64,000 nucleotides of DNA from Pseudoscleropodium purum (Eukaryota > Streptophyta > Bryopsida > Hypnales > Brachytheciaceae): assembly GCA_963969395.1 (NCBI GenBank), contig OZ017803.1:20336001-20400000 (forward strand), in the 5' to 3' direction. This document shows positions 13,834 to 28,000 of the stretch, one piece after another. Position 1 is the stretch's first letter; each line of letters opens with the position of its first letter. The position numbers and the translations under genes are program-made. Below the pieces are notes generated by a model, which was not told the origin of the DNA, searched no databases, and saw nothing but the letters and a program-made list of their open reading frames with translations.

Positions 13834-14400
13834 TCACTAATTCAATGTGCACCAATTGAGCTACACTGCAACAAAAACTGGCTCAGGAAAAACGTACGGG
13901 CTCTTTTCTAAATCTAGATAACGAAAGTGGTTACGCAAACAATCCGGTGGTATTCACGGATGGAGTTAGCAAACTAAACTCACGAGCTGTGAGAAATAAC
14001 TAATAAAAGACGTTCCAACACCCAAAACACAGACCATAGTGGTAGACAGATTATCCTTTGTTTCGCAACAGGAGAAATTGATCAACAAGTGGAAGTTGTG
14101 CCAAGAATTTCCCAAATGACAGAACCGGTTCCTCGTGCCAAACCATCAGGGAAACTTCAGATATTCTCAAACAAGGAACCAGCCAGTTAATTGAGAGATA
14201 CATCGTCTGCCGGCACGTGTAAGAGCCCTATGCATGACTGTGGAAATTCGATGCAAGCTTGGAGAGAGATCGAAGCTTCCAAATGATCTACATTACTGTA
14301 GCTAGCACATTTAAGTTAGCGCAATTCGGGTTAACTTTGTTCCAAGTTGCTGCACTTCTATACTAACGAGGCTGTCCAAATCCCAAGGGAAGGAGAATCA
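13834..14400. promoter_or_regulatory. Upstream region of the unit 1 receptor kinase
   Basis: DNA immediately 5' of the minus-strand start at 13833, presumed to hold the promoter and 5' UTR. No core element was identified with confidence. It ends at the psaB insertion, which lies about 570 bp upstream of the start codon. Unit 2 has the same region (34295-34782) but with about 70 bp missing near 34694 and a shorter variant near 34566. Confidence 0.4.
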
Positions 14401-15064
14401 CTGGTCAACCAGCTGTAGAAGCATTTACTCGAGGCGGAGCATCAGGTCCAGTCAATATAGCTTATTCTGGAGTATATCAATGGTGGTATACAATTGGTTT
14501 ACGTAGTAATCAAGATCTCTATACCGGAGCTCTTCTTCTATTATTTATTTCGGCTCTCTTTCTAATAGCTGGCTGGTTACATTTACAGCCAAAATGGAAA
14601 CCAAGTGTTTCGTGGTTTAAAAATGCAGAATCTCGTCTTAACCATCATTTATCTGGACTTTTTGGAGTAAGTTCTCTAGCATGGACTGGACATTTAGTTC
14701 ATGTGGCTATTCCTGAATCTCGAGGTGAACATGTAAGATGGAATAATTTATTAACAGCATTACCACATCCCCAAGGTTTAGGACCTTTTTTTGCAGGACA
14801 ATGGAATATTTATGCTCAAAATCCTGACTCAAATAGTCATTTATTTGGTACTTCCGAAGGATCAGGTACTACTATTCTGACCTTTCTCGGAGGATTTCAT
14901 CCACAAACACAAAGTTTATGGTTGACTGATATGGCGCACCACCATTTAGCTATTGCAGTTATTTTTATTATAGCTGGTCATATGTATAGAACTAATTTTG
15001 GTATTGGTCATAGTATGAAAGAAATTCTGGAAGCACATACCCCTCCAGGAACTCCATAACCTAA
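14401..15064 (+). pseudogene. psaB: Plastid psaB fragment in nuclear DNA (NUPT)
   Basis: One uninterrupted plus-strand frame from about 14402 to 15059 encodes roughly 218 residues of the photosystem I P700 apoprotein A2, from [16 protein letters not shown] through [26 protein letters not shown] and [12 protein letters not shown] to [15 protein letters not shown], then a stop that is not native. The full protein is about 730 residues, so this is an internal fragment with neither end of the gene. Codon use is AT-rich as in plastids. The insertion is absent at the matching site in unit 2 (34782/34783), where the flanks join directly. The open frame suggests a recent transfer. It should not be functional. 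Confidence 0.93.
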
Positions 15065-16966
15065 AGTAGATTCCGAAAGCGACGGGGCATAAGTGCTAGG
15101 TAGCTTCCTCCTGGAGCCAAAAGTCAACTTCTTGTCGGGTCTTCTTCAAAGTCTTGGGAAGTTGGGACTTGAGCCAACGCAAACTTTTGAGTCTGCAGCG
15201 CAGTATTAGGGGAATTTTTGCAGCTCCTCTACGCGGCTCATTTCTGTTGAACTTAGTTGTCTGTATTGAGATGATAAAACAGAGACTGGCCCCTGATTAC
15301 ACAATACTAAGAAGGGAAGCAAATGGCCCATTTTTATGTTAATTAACACCACTAAGTATAGAAGCTTATGGCTCATTTCCAACCACTCCAAGAATAATTC
15401 ATATTTGGAGCATGGATTTCTAGATTGTAGAAATTTTCCCTTGTGTGGAAATAGAGTTTGGAAGGATTCCAAAATTTTCCAAGTTTTTTTTCCCTCAAAA
15501 CATAATTACACTTATTTTTTTAGCTAAACATATATAGCTAACCTATACTTGTCATATAGAACTTCCTATTTTCAACCACAAGCTACAAACGAAATCAATT
15601 AAGGACTAGTTGCAATATTGAGAGACTTGTAGCCAATAACAACTGCACCAAATGATGTGTCATAATTGATCACTATTCATATTCCCATGTACAGAATTAG
15701 ATCATCCTGTACTTCCATAATGGGAAGGTGATTGGATAGGGATTAGTTACATTATTTGAACAACTGAATGGTACAAGTTTGAATCATTGTTACTAATAGG
15801 TTTGTTGAGGCTACTATGGTCCTACTTGGATATACAAGTGGCTAAAAAAAAGTGAATTAGTAGATACAGGGTTTTAGGAGTGTTTCCTTTAACACACTCC
15901 CTTGTTCCAAAACCCTAATTTTCATCAAGAGAAATTTGACGACATAGCAAAGAAAGATGGCACAAGTGTTTGTGTTTCCATTTGAAGCCATACTTATGCT
16001 TCATAATGCTAAAGATCACTTGTCATTGGTGGGTCACAGTAGGAGAGTTTGTACATTTGATTTACTTGAGTTTGTGTTGAGCATAAAAAATTTGACTATG
16101 GAATTGGAAAAGTATAGATACAAATCATGATGTTGGTGCTTTGTTTGGTGGCGTTGGCAATCCGTCGGGTGTATGTCAAGGTGTAGGAGGGTTGGTACTT
16201 TGGCTAATGACATTGGTGATCTGTCGGGTATGTATTAAGCTTAGATGGGTCATTCTATGTGTATTTTGTGCATCACATGTGGTGAGGGGTATTTTTTAGG
16301 AGACTATTTACCTTCAAGCAAAATAAAAAAGGGCCCCTATCATTACTAAATAAGGAAAAATGGCCTATATTATAGCACTTTATCATTACTTATAATGCCA
16401 TGGTCAATGCAATTTATTGTAGGCTATATTATTTATAAGGAGAAAAAATGAAAGCAAAATTGAAAAATATTGTGAAAGCAAAATTGGTACAAAAACAAAT
16501 CCCTCCTAGAAAATGACTAAAATTCAACCTATTTTCATGCATTCTCAAACACTATGCGATGAAACTTAACTGTAGTCTTGTATTAGGAAGAAAGTGCAAA
16601 ATACTTTATATTCTAACATCCTACATCAAGGCAAACAAAACCAAAAAATCATACAAATGGACATAACAATGGCATTAGAATATTTCATAACTAATTCTAC
16701 ATACGTCTGAAACATGTCAAACAACTTAGATTTGATGTCAATCCCATTAGGCAGAGATAGAAATGTACAGAAATTCTTTAAAGAACTTTTGAGTACCCAA
16801 ATTCAATTTTCACTCCTCACTCTAATTCAACTTCCATTGTATGTATCTACTACCTTTAAAGAAGCCTAAGAAAACCAAGACAAACCATAGAACATGATTT
16901 CCAAACCAAATCATCAACAATACACATAGAACTACAAGTGAATATAAATGAGCTCGCATTAATTTG
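15065..16966. other. Distal part of unit 1, no gene
   Basis: Matches 34783-36528 of unit 2 with many indels. It contains a 424-bp segment (15525-15948) missing from unit 2 between two tagc tetranucleotides, and the empty target site ttttttag of the unit 2 MITE near 16290. No coding region is supported; short ORFs here lack features. Confidence 0.55.
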
Positions 16967-19900
16967 TGATTCACATATGCTTAAAACAAGAAAGTAATGC
17001 AAATGAAAACTAAAAATTATTGACGTCAAGTATATGCAAGATAAGTTCCCTACTGTAAGTCAAAATGCCAAACATTGCTGGGTGGTGGTCTGATATGGGT
17101 GTGCAAAAGGACTGTCTCAGGGCCATTTTTACATACCCCTTGTGCTTGGGACACTTACAATTTGACTCAGCTGTAATTTCCATGCTTCCAAATTGAATTT
17201 GTTGGATTGTATGCTTGCAAAGCTCTCCTAAAAATATGTACAGTCTTTGTGCAATCATTTTTGGATGTCCTTTTATGTCCTTTTGTATGCCCATTAGGAC
17301 TTTGTCCTATTTCTGTAAAATTAAGAAAAGGAATCATCCAGACAAGCAAATATTAATATTTTCTTTCCAAATTTTTTGTGTGCCTCTTCTATCATTCAAT
17401 TGATCTAAATTTGATGAATGGGATTGCTTAGGCACCTTCAACAGTTTATCCCGTGCCCCCAAATGTGCAATTCTGGACAATTTTTCTCACAGCCTCTAAA
17501 TCATAGATATTTTAGGTTTCTAAAAATTCAGTTTAACCCCTAAATTCTCATTGTCCCCTCCGGGAACAAATCAGATTTTTGGGCAGGTTCCTGTGATTTT
17601 AATTTTTGGTGAATTGTTTTGAAACTTTCTTGTAAGATAGAAAAAATGATTATCTACATGGGAATATAATTTTTATTTCATTTGGTGCCCGGGAGCAAAA
17701 GTTATACCACAGAAAGCTTGAAATTGAACTCAACGGGCAGCACAAAAAAATTGCAAAAAATCAAAATAAATTTTAATTTTTTTCCCCTGAAATCTTTTCT
17801 TTTTGTCTATATGTGAAGCTTTGATTTGTTCTATTTGGAGTAATGATGAGAAAATTAAAGACAATTTTGTTTTTCGGGCAATTTTAGCATCTTCTTGAAA
17901 AAATAAATTGTAGGGTTCATTTCTGAATGCAATTTTCACAATTTCTCACAATTTTTTTTTTAGAATGTTGTGTTCAATTGCTAAAACAATCTCACCGTTG
18001 GGATAATTGTCTTTCAATCCCATCTTGGAGTTATTAATGATTTAGTTTTTTTTCCAATCTTGGACCTACTTCTACTTACCCTTTTTGTAAAGAATGAAAA
18101 TCAAGTGTGTTTTTTTTGAATTTTTTTTCCTAGAATTTCAACTCAATTCTTCAACATAAAAAATTTTCAATTCAAGATTGTAGTGCAAAAAAAATTCACA
18201 ATTGGCGGTCAAAGTCATTTGAAATTGTAGGCCAGTGTTCAAAATAACTTTTTTTTTCAACTTTGAATGCTAATATCTTCCAATCTATACGGTCAAACTT
18301 CATGAAGTTTTTACCATATGAGCTAGGACAAGTAAAGTACAAGATCTTACGGTTAGATTATAAAAAAATTATTATTTTTTGTATTCTTGGATGAACGCAG
18401 CAAAAATGATAGTTTTGAGTGGTTTTTGACAAAAAAAAATGGCCTTGGGAATTTAGGGGTTAAGAAATGATGATCATACAAGGAAGGGGAGGTGCCCATT
18501 GGCCCAAAACTATTGGAAGTGACCCAAATCACAATGTGCAATATTTGTATGATTACAGTCCTTTCCCAGACAATAAAAGGATCTGTTAACTCTTTGGTGC
18601 CTCAGTCAGTGTGAAAAGGGTCCAGAACTCATCATTTCTTGAGGGATGCAAGTAAAAGACGTCACAAAGAAACACTGTAACTGAAAGGCAGGGAACAGAA
18701 GAAGGAACAAGAAGCTGGATATAGGGAAAGAAAAGGAGGGGAAAAAAAGGTAATGATGTGATGTCAAAGACTAAGTAGAATGCTTACAACTGTCTCAAAA
18801 TGGAGTACGGTTGAGGAAGGACAGATGCTCATGTAATGAGCATTTTTTCTGTCTGGATTGTCCTTAGCCAATGAAAATACTCCAAGTGCCACACACCAAG
18901 GTGAAAATGGTACATAGAGTTCACTACTAGGGTAGCAGGTCCATCAATAACGTTGAAACTGAATTTAGACAGGTGAAACTTCTTGAAATAATTTTCAATA
19001 ACTTTTCCTTGAAAGACAAGAGGAATTGGCATTGAACCCAATTCATTTCATATTTTTTGAAGTACAGTGGAGTTAGTTATGAAATTTTGAAGTTGAAAGC
19101 GTATAGGGCTTTACAATTGCCCACCTCCTATGATGTACATTATTTGTACATTGATGAAGGCCATAAAAAAGGTCAAAACATGTACAAAATAGTGTGCATT
19201 TAAAGAGGAAGGCAAGTTTAGAGCCTATGTGCTTTCAGAACCTCCTACTCACTATGTTGGTTGGAGGTACTCTCAACTAATGACAATGTCACTTTAATTT
19301 TTAATCAATACCTTGGTACCATAGTAATGTCCTATAACCTTGAACAAATATTTATTTAATTTTGAAAGAAGAAGTTTAGCAACTCAAATAAGAATGTCTA
19401 AATATAAGGTAGGAGTATTTATTTTCTATAAGTTAAGCATTTTAGCTTGTAGGATATGGGAAATTCGTCAAGAAATTGAGCTTAATGAGTGCAAATATAA
19501 GGATGAGGAAGAGTGCAAAATTTTGCTTTTGTAATTTTAAAAAACGGATATTTTATTCAATATAAATGTGAATTTTTCATTCTAAGATCCATTTTAGTTT
19601 TATAAACTCGCCTATTGTGATTAACTTTGGCACGTCTCCCTAAGCAAAGAAGGAAGAGAGATAAGTGGACAAGAAGGTAAAAACAAAGAATCTTTTTCAA
19701 TGAACAATGCATCCAAGTGTTGTCAATAATAGATCATCCTATATAGGGGGATGTTAAAAATAAATATTTTTATCTTAAAATGAATGAAAAAGCACAACAA
19801 TGACTTTGTAATAGGAAAGCAACTCAAGAAATGATCAACATTAATTTTTTGAGGCCCACAAATAAAACTCCTATCCCAAAATGATCTTTCAGTAGGACAA

Positions 19901-20445
19901 AATGCTCAAGATTAAAGTGGAAATAATATTATTTTCATCCACTTCTAAATATTTTAAAGAAATTGTTATCCATTCACTGAATCTTCAAGAACAAAAATGA
20001 TCATTTTTGAACAATTGGAATTTCATTTTGAAATGAAAGAAGTATATCTCAGTCCTAAAACATATTCTAGTACTATTCTTTTTTGGGGTCATATTCAATT
20101 TCTAGGTGTATGAAAAAGACTAAAAAGTGGTTGTAACTAGTCCTTACCTACCATAATAAGGTCCCATTTACATGAAAGTACCTAGAAAATGGATGGATAT
20201 ATGTATTTGTTGCAAACAAATATATTACACATAAGGCATATTGGTTGAATCTTTATATATAAATTGTATTTAAGACTATTACAAGTTATTCATGTTTATT
20301 TATAAAACATACATATATATATGGAATATTTTACATGTAGTGTAGTAAAAAATGCAATTTAATATTTTATTTTCTTTAATTCTAAATTTTCTAAGATTTG
20401 ATCATAAAGATATATTTTTTTTCTCTTTGGCTCTCCTAATCTCAT
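16967..20445. other. Unit 1 spacer lost from unit 2
   Basis: This stretch runs to the unit 2 oxygenase remnant and has no second copy in the window. It is AT-rich with long T and A runs around 17740-18260. A 70-codon minus ORF at 18829-19041 has protein-like composition (HFHLGVWHLEYFHW) and could be an exon, but no family was recognised. No other gene is supported. Confidence 0.4.
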
Positions 20446-20660
20446 TCATTTCTTTTGTAATTCTTTCAAAAGAATCTGAAGTAGATTTTTTTTTGTAAGA
20501 AGAGCAACTCCTATTTGGAAAAATCCACTATTGGCTATAGTTCTATGCCTAACATTTTTAGAATCTAATAATAATATTGATCCACTTTTGGGCTTGATAT
20601 AATAGCCATAGTCTTGCAAACAAAATTCTCCACCTTTTCTTGGTGTTCCATATGAATATT

Positions 20661-23072
20661 CTGTAAACAAAACAAATAAATAAACAATTAGGGTTTACAA
20701 AAACTATTATTGTAGTAATAACAAGTAAAATTCAAATATAAATATATGTTCTTGAAACCATATTTACAAATGTTTAAATTTTATATCATCAAAAAAATTA
20801 AAATTAAATATTTAATATCAATGTTGAACTTTGTAGTATAGTTTTTCTATGACAAAACCAAGGCAATTCCAAAAAAGGTTCGTTTAAGGAGAAAGCTCAA
20901 ATTAGCTTAGTGTTTTAATTAACTAATGTCACTTTGTATGTAAATCTCTCTTTCTTTTAATTTCAAACATACTATTTATTACCACATGTTATGTTAGTAG
21001 GGAATGGGATAAATGGCTTATCTCTATTTCCCTCACACTAGTAGTCCGTCAATTAGCAATTTATAGGTTTTATCCCACTATGTCTGTAAATCTATCTTCT
21101 CAAACAAAATCCAAATAAATAAACAAAAATCAATAGTCAAATTCAATTGTCATATTCAATTATCATTTTTCAATAGTCTTTTTTCAATAGTCACTTTTCA
21201 ATAGTCACAATGTTAGTATTCATTTTTCAATTGTCATTTTTCAATAATCGCTTTTACACATACAAGAAAGAAGAACATATAAGTTTAAAATTGTATAACA
21301 ACAATGTAGAGTACATAGAAAGGAATGTATCACAATCTATAGAAGTTCAAAATTGGAAATATACGTGCAATAACTTGACTTTAAATGGAAATACAAAAAC
21401 TTCACACAAAGTATAACAACCGATTTCATAACTTCTAACTTTAAATTCCAAAGTTCAAAGCTAGAGAAGTCTCATGTGAACTACTACTACTATAACATAA
21501 TAGTTTCTAAATTGCCAAAATCTATAATTGGTTGAGGTAAGGATTCTATCCACAACAAAAGTTCTAAGTCTTTTCTGCAATTTCAACCACATAGAAAATA
21601 TTAAGCACTAATATACTTTAGCAATTGGCAAAATCAATAGTCGCATATTCAATGTGATCTTTTCAATAGTCAATTTAGTAGCGTGGCTATTCAATGATCA
21701 ATTTTTCAATAATCTTTAATGTATGGAAACAAGTTAACATAGCAATAATCGTTAAATCAATAGTCTTTTATAACCGGCTCAAATTTATATTTAAAATTGT
21801 TCTTCATTAACTCATACAATCTAAGTCTACTAGTCCCGAAGGACCAATAGATTCCTTCACTTCATCTTCACATGTTGAAATTCTATATTTGTATCAACTT
21901 ATATGTAATAATTAATTTCTTATTCTCACAACCTCTCAACAATAATGCTTCAATTAATTTAATTCCCTTTACACTTTTAATTTATTATGTAATTAATTTA
22001 CCTTATAATTTCTCTCCGAGTTGATAAATTATATATAAAATTAAACTCTCAAAATTATTACACAATGCTCCGTGGTTATTCTCTCTAAGAAAAATAGAAT
22101 CTATATGCGTTCTAAATTGCTCACAATTAATCCCTTGGCAACAAATGTTAAGAATCAATTATTATTAAGGAATTGACCAACTGGCTCTTTCTTTAAATTC
22201 CAAAATACTTATAATAACTTAATTAAAAATAATACTTAAATTGCTTCTATAACAAAGTACAATTTAATTCTCCGCTTTAAGTAATTATTTGTATCACTCA
22301 ATTTCATCAACAAAAACTTCAAAGGATTACAATAAATGATCTCCCAATATAACTCTCTAAAAAAAACCAATTAATTCCTTAAGCAATTACAAATTTCTCT
22401 TTACACTCTAAATCAATAACCAAGAATTATCTCTCCAATTCCCTCGGCAAAGATATTAAGAATCAATTTATAAATTAATTCCTCACAATTAACTCTCAAC
22501 AATAAGGCTTCAATTAAATTAATTTGTATTATCCCTCACAAATAACACTCAAAGAATGACAAGTGATAACACAAAAATTATCCTCCACAATTATTAATAA
22601 ATTTTAATTGCTCTTCAATCTTCACTTAAAATTATAAAATTATCGATCACACTTAATAAATTAACACACACAATTGCCCTCACGGCAAAGATATTAAAAT
22701 TCACATAAAAATACTTAGCCTAAACTCAAGCTATTAACACTCAAGAAAGATGCAATAAATTCACACAATGACACATGAAAAAATAATGAATGAGAGAGAG
22801 CAAAACAAGGAAAAAAAAACACTTATATAAAAATCAAGATTTGAAATGACATGAGAGACAACCTCCCAACTACAACTACCTTAACTAATTTTAATTTCAT
22901 TCATTCAAAATAAAAATAAAAAACTTCATTCATTTCCATTCATTTTAAATTATCCCTTTAAAATTTAACCACATTCACACAATAATTGCAAAAATGAACA
23001 AAATATAAAGTTAAGAGTCTCACAAACTTTGAAAATATAAAGCAATTTTAAAATTTTAAAATAACTAATTAC
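20661..23072. other. AT-rich intron-like spacer, unit 2
   Basis: Unit 2 copy of the AT-rich spacer between exons of the oxygenase-like remnant. It holds the CAATAGTCA cluster and nothing else I can support. Confidence 0.5.
21130..21249. repeat. Degenerate CAATAGTCA tandem cluster, unit 2
   Basis: Unit 2 copy of the CAATAGTCA cluster at 669-788, with no difference seen. Confidence 0.7.
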
Positions 23073-25000
23073 CTTTTGTAAACCACATAATGAATCCCAT
23101 ATTAGTGTCATTGAGATCTTTATGTGGTGATATCCAATAATTTTTGGTAATATTCAAATGACGAAATGGAGTTTCTCCAATTTAGCCATATGCTCTTGGA
23201 ATTGTTTTAGGATATAAGTCTTCCAATGTTTGTATCCAAGATGTAAATGCAGGTTGTGAGAACTTATAAACCTCAGTTGTAAACATTTCTCCAAGATTTT
23301 AAATTTCTTCTACTAATAGTTTAATATTGTAATTTTTTCTATTTGATTGTGCATACCTATAAACAATTAAACCTTGATATTTAATAAATAATTGTATTAG
23401 ATAATTGTAGTAATCAACTTTAAATAAATCATGAATAAAATTATTTTAATCAAACTTCAAATGAATAATACAATTTCAATTATCTAATTGAAAATGAATT
23501 TTTTATAGCATATAAAATAAATTATAATGTGATTGAGATTGATTCTACTTACATAGCTGGCTTGTCAACAAAGGTATCAAGCCACCAACCTTGGAGAATT
23601 TTGGTGACTACTTGAGTCATGGGGATCATATCCTTACAGGGTTAAGAATTGCTTCTTATTCCTTCAATCCAAGTATTCTAGTATGCAATCCTCTACTGAT
23701 CTTTTGCACAATCTTTTGTTCAAGCTATGATAGCTGCACCCTTTCCTGTACTAATTTATTTATTTTCACTTAATTATTTAGAATGACACCGTCTACAATA
23801 TTATTGATTCCATTATTAGAGACCCTGATTTCCAAATCAGTTGTAAGGGTAACCCTGTTTTCAAACTAACTTAAGCCCAACTCATTTAGGATGAATTTTC
23901 CTGTGGTTTAATGGTTGTGCTTGGTCTTACATCAATTTTGGGTTATGATGTGCACTTCAACTTAAAATTCATAATTCATTCATAGCTTCCAAAGAAACAG
24001 CCCAAACAGCTTCAGAGCCCTTTTTCAAGTACTTTCAAGAATGAATTCAAAATTAATTTAATTTAATAATATAAATTATGTATATCTATATCCCATAGCT
24101 TCAAGTTTCAAACTGAAATGCTACAAACTTATGAAACTGAAATGCTATAAACTTATGATGTACTCTGACTTTCATTAGGGAAGAAAATCTGGCCCCTATA
24201 AAAATAAATTTTAAGGCTACTAAGAATTCACATGTGCTAAACCAAAAAATTAAAGATAGACATGTAAATCAGAAAGGTATCAGTACCATGAAGTGACAAG
24301 TTTCTAAAATGAATTTTTTCTGTCTCAAAGCAAATTTCATTTGCATGTGAAACCACCAAGTCTCCTACTTAGAACTTGAGTCAGATTAGCAAAGCAGCTA
24401 CTTGCAGGTGCTTTCTTCTTTTTATGCATCACTCTTTGGTGCTTCAAAGTTCCAAATGTGTTGTTTCCTATTGAGTCTATAACTTATTGTACAGACCTAT
24501 AGTGTGCTGCTTATGAAAATTTATAACATGTTCTTCAAGCACTAAAAAATTCTGATTCTACTATGAACATCTTTCATTACAATTTGCTCAACTATTTGAA
24601 CCAAAAAAATTCACAATGTAGCAACTCTTAAATTGTTGCTTTACAGTGTTGCTACCTTTGGCCCACAATGTCAATTGGGTCACCACATTCCCATGAGAAT
24701 ATCTACGTTATGTGCCATGCTATCTTCGGCATATCAACACCAAGTACGATAAGTAATTGTTTTACCCACTTTTGCAGCCAATCTAGAACATCATGCAAAT
24801 ACAAGAAAAATTTGTCACTTCACTAGTGTTTGACAATAATCACAAGCCTAAACAACTACCTATTCCACTCTTCTGTTAGACTGAGGCTTTCATGCTTCAA
24901 TTTTTACACTAACAAACACCAGAAACATATCCTACCACATTGTTCCCATGAACACCTCTGCAAAATCATGAAAAACATAAAAGTGTGGATCCTTCAGCCA

Positions 25001-28000
25001 TCATCTAAGCCTACTTTCAGGATTCCCAGAAAAATTTGATCCATCCACCCAAATCTCCAAAGCCCGCGAGTTCTGATTTGCCAAAGAGGAGGAGAAACTT
25101 GCTGCTCTGTTCACCAGAGAAGACATTTCCAGAAAAGATGACCTGGGATATGCTTTGCTCATCAAGGAACTTGTTTCAGAGCCATCAGAGTTCAAGTGCC
25201 CAAGATTGCGTGGCCCTTTACTGGACACGTCCCGGTCGTCCTCATGCTCCTGAACGAGACGTTGAATCTCAGCGTCCATGCCTCCATGCAACATGGCCAC
25301 CACGGCTTTCATGTCAGGTCGCCTCTCTCCTGACCTGCAGTAACAATAGTCCCAAATGTGATATTCATAAACAGAAGTAGCTCAAGTTTGATGAAAACAA
25401 CGCTAAAATCGGTTTAGGGTTATGGCATTTCTAACACTGGCACTATTATAGGGTGTACATGGCCTGAAACCAGTCCTACACTACAATCAACACTGCTCAA
25501 ACTGTGCCACCTACATGGAGACCAAAAATCGTCACAAAAACCTGGATATTGATTGCAGAAGATGGACACAATAAAAACGTGAGAGTCCATGAGAGCCTAG
25601 TGTCAATTTCTGGTACACCTAGAAACTATACTTTGAAAAAATCCATAACTTATTCAAATGATGTCCACATAAAGTATGCTATATAATGTGAATTGGAACT
25701 CTCATTCAGTAGCCAATGAGATCCAGGGTTAAGAATGTAGAACGTACACTCAGTTGCTACTAGATGATTAAGGGTGTGCATACCTTAGCATATGAACTTC
25801 ACAATTTTTGGCGCAGATCTAACGAAACTGACAATTGCTAACGATGGAGAAGTTCAGATTTAACAGCGGTGTTCACATCATTTATTGCAATAAAGGAAAT
25901 GAGAGAATTGTTGCTAATTAAGCCAGATTTGGGAACAGCACGGACCTGTGCACGCACAACAAGGCAATGCTGATGATTCGCAGGGCTTCCGCCTCTTCTC
26001 TTGGCTGCAGCTCCAGGCTGGGGTCTATGAGCTCCTTGATCTTTCCTTCTGTGTAGAGACTCCATGCCTGGTCACACACCTCTCACTGGTCAGTATTGAC
26101 CATACATATCATTACTAAGCGGGACAGAACTGCTCTGCATTAGAATATTTTGTAATCTTGGAGCTCTAAATCTAGCTACGATGGCAGTGGATCTGAGATT
26201 TTAGATGAGAGTCTCAAATCGCTCTGGTTCCTAGCAGAAAATTCCTTTCTTCACTGTAACGAATATGATCATTGTAGATATCACCCATTTGCACGGTCAT
26301 GCTAGTGAAAATTGGCGTAATTTTGAGCGCCAAAATTGTGACATTCAAGTGCAGAGAGCGCCAAATCTCACAGATCTCAGGTTTCAGATGAGTGCTGAGA
26401 AAAGTACCAGTCTCTGGAAATTCCACCATCTTAACTAGTAAGACAATTTGTACTCTCAATGAAGTAAATGCTGAAGAGAAGAAACTCACCCACTCTGGCA
26501 GATAAAAACAGTCGTCCGATGATTTGATATTCATGTTTCTTCTTCTGCTCATAATCTCAAGCAGCAGAACGCCATAGCTGAAGACATCCACTTTCTCACT
26601 CAGTTGTCCCAAAAGGGCGTACTCTGGCGCTAAGTAACCCCTACATGAGGCACGTCCAACCCAATTTCACTTCCATGTTCCAGCTTCTCCTCAGAAGCAT
26701 CAGAGTATTCCAAACATGTTGACGTTGGACTTAGTAACTTTGATTGGCACCTTTGAAGAAATGAGCTCCACTGAGGTTACGGTTTAGTACGTAAATAAAA
26801 AAAAGCTGTGATCACCTGGTGCCAGCAACATGGATTGTCATAATGTGGCTCTCCTCATCTGGATACAGTAAAGCCAAGCCAAAATCTGCAATCTTAGGCT
26901 CAAAGTTCTTGTCGAGCAGGATGTTGCAAGCTTTTATGTCACGATGAATGATCTTGGGCTGGGATGAAAAGTGCAAGTAATGGATGCCTTCAGCCACTCC
27001 GTAGCATATGTTTCTGCGTGTAGACCAATCCTTCTTTCCCATTTCCTGGCCTACATGAACAGCTCAGACAGGGTAACGGTGAGTTCCAATTGATAAAAAT
27101 AGAGTGATCTAAAGCAACAAAACTACGAAATTCAAATGCACAGAGCTCTACAACTACAGTAGTATAGATTGGAGTTTCCAGACCAGCATGACGAAAAGTT
27201 CCGATTCTCTTCCAATTTCGACACTTTAAAGAATAGGGTGATATTAGGAGATAGCACAACTAAAGAATGTGGTTACAGTGTGAACAGTGCAAGCGTATAC
27301 CAAATAGAAACTGCTCCAAATCACCGTTTTCGACATACTCATACACCAGCAGACGTTGGTTTTTCCGAATGCAACACCCTTTCAGTTTCACCAGGTTTCT
27401 GTGCTTCACAGCTGCAACGAGAACAATCTCGTTCAAAAAGTCGTCTAGGCTTTGTTGAGACTTTGTGTACAGTTGCTTCACGGCCACTTCACTTCCATTT
27501 GGTAAAGTTCCCTGAATAAACACAACGCGGGGGTCATGAAGTGCTTACAGTGCAGTTCGAAAATCACAAAATGCAAAATTTTCCGAACTATTTATCGTTT
27601 CAGCTACTTCATTGCTGTAAGTGCAAATATCAACAGTGTTTGTGATTGCTGTTGAGCAGACCTTGTAGACGGCACCAAAGGCTCCTTGTCCAAGTTTCAT
27701 GCTGAAAACCCTCGTAATGAACTGCAATTCAGTGTAGGTGTATATCGTGGGCTTTACCTCATACTCTGCAAATTCTGCACTCAGAATATCTTATATTTTT
27801 CAGAAGCTGTGAAAAAACTCACCGATGAATGTCATCCCCTCAATGGAGACCATTTGGCAACCAAGCATTGGATGTTGAGAGCTTGGTTATATCTCATAAT
27901 CCTGCGCTTCTATAAAATTTCAGTATCCTCGTTTTGAGTTCCTTGATTGAGCATGATTGAACAAGATAATGTGAAAGGAAAATCTTCTTACGGAAATAGC

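Larger units (their letters stand above)
1..20461. repeat. Tandem duplication, unit 1
   Basis: Position 1 onward reappears at 20462 with a constant offset of 20461 bp. The unit contains, on the minus strand, the LRR receptor kinase gene (4540-13833) and the 3' part of an oxygenase-like gene (3171 to the window start). I saw no difference from unit 2 before about 9585; isolated substitutions follow, and from about 14.1 kb there are many indels. The window starts inside the unit, so its true left boundary is not visible. Positions 16967-20461 have no counterpart in unit 2, which is interrupted at 36528. A false duplication in assembly is possible for the identical part, but the unit-specific insertions argue against it. 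Confidence 0.95.
20446..23632 (-). pseudogene. 2-oxoglutarate/Fe(II) oxygenase-like gene, 3' exons, unit 2
   Basis: Unit 2 counterpart of the remnant at the window start, complete at its 3' end: exons 23632-23553, 23356-23073 and 20660-20446 (TGA-terminated, about 71 codons in the last exon). The last exon reads EYSYGTPRKGGEF, then LQDYGYYIKPKSGSILLLDS and the distal NVRHRTI histidine. The same two TAA codons interrupt the middle exon, so the inactivation predates the duplication or was homogenised afterwards. A 2.4-kb AT-rich intron separates the last two exons. Confidence 0.55.

Noticed and set aside
14401..15064. A functional plastid genome segment or plastid origin of the window
   Set aside because: Only an internal psaB fragment is present; both sides are nuclear-type DNA shared with the sister repeat.
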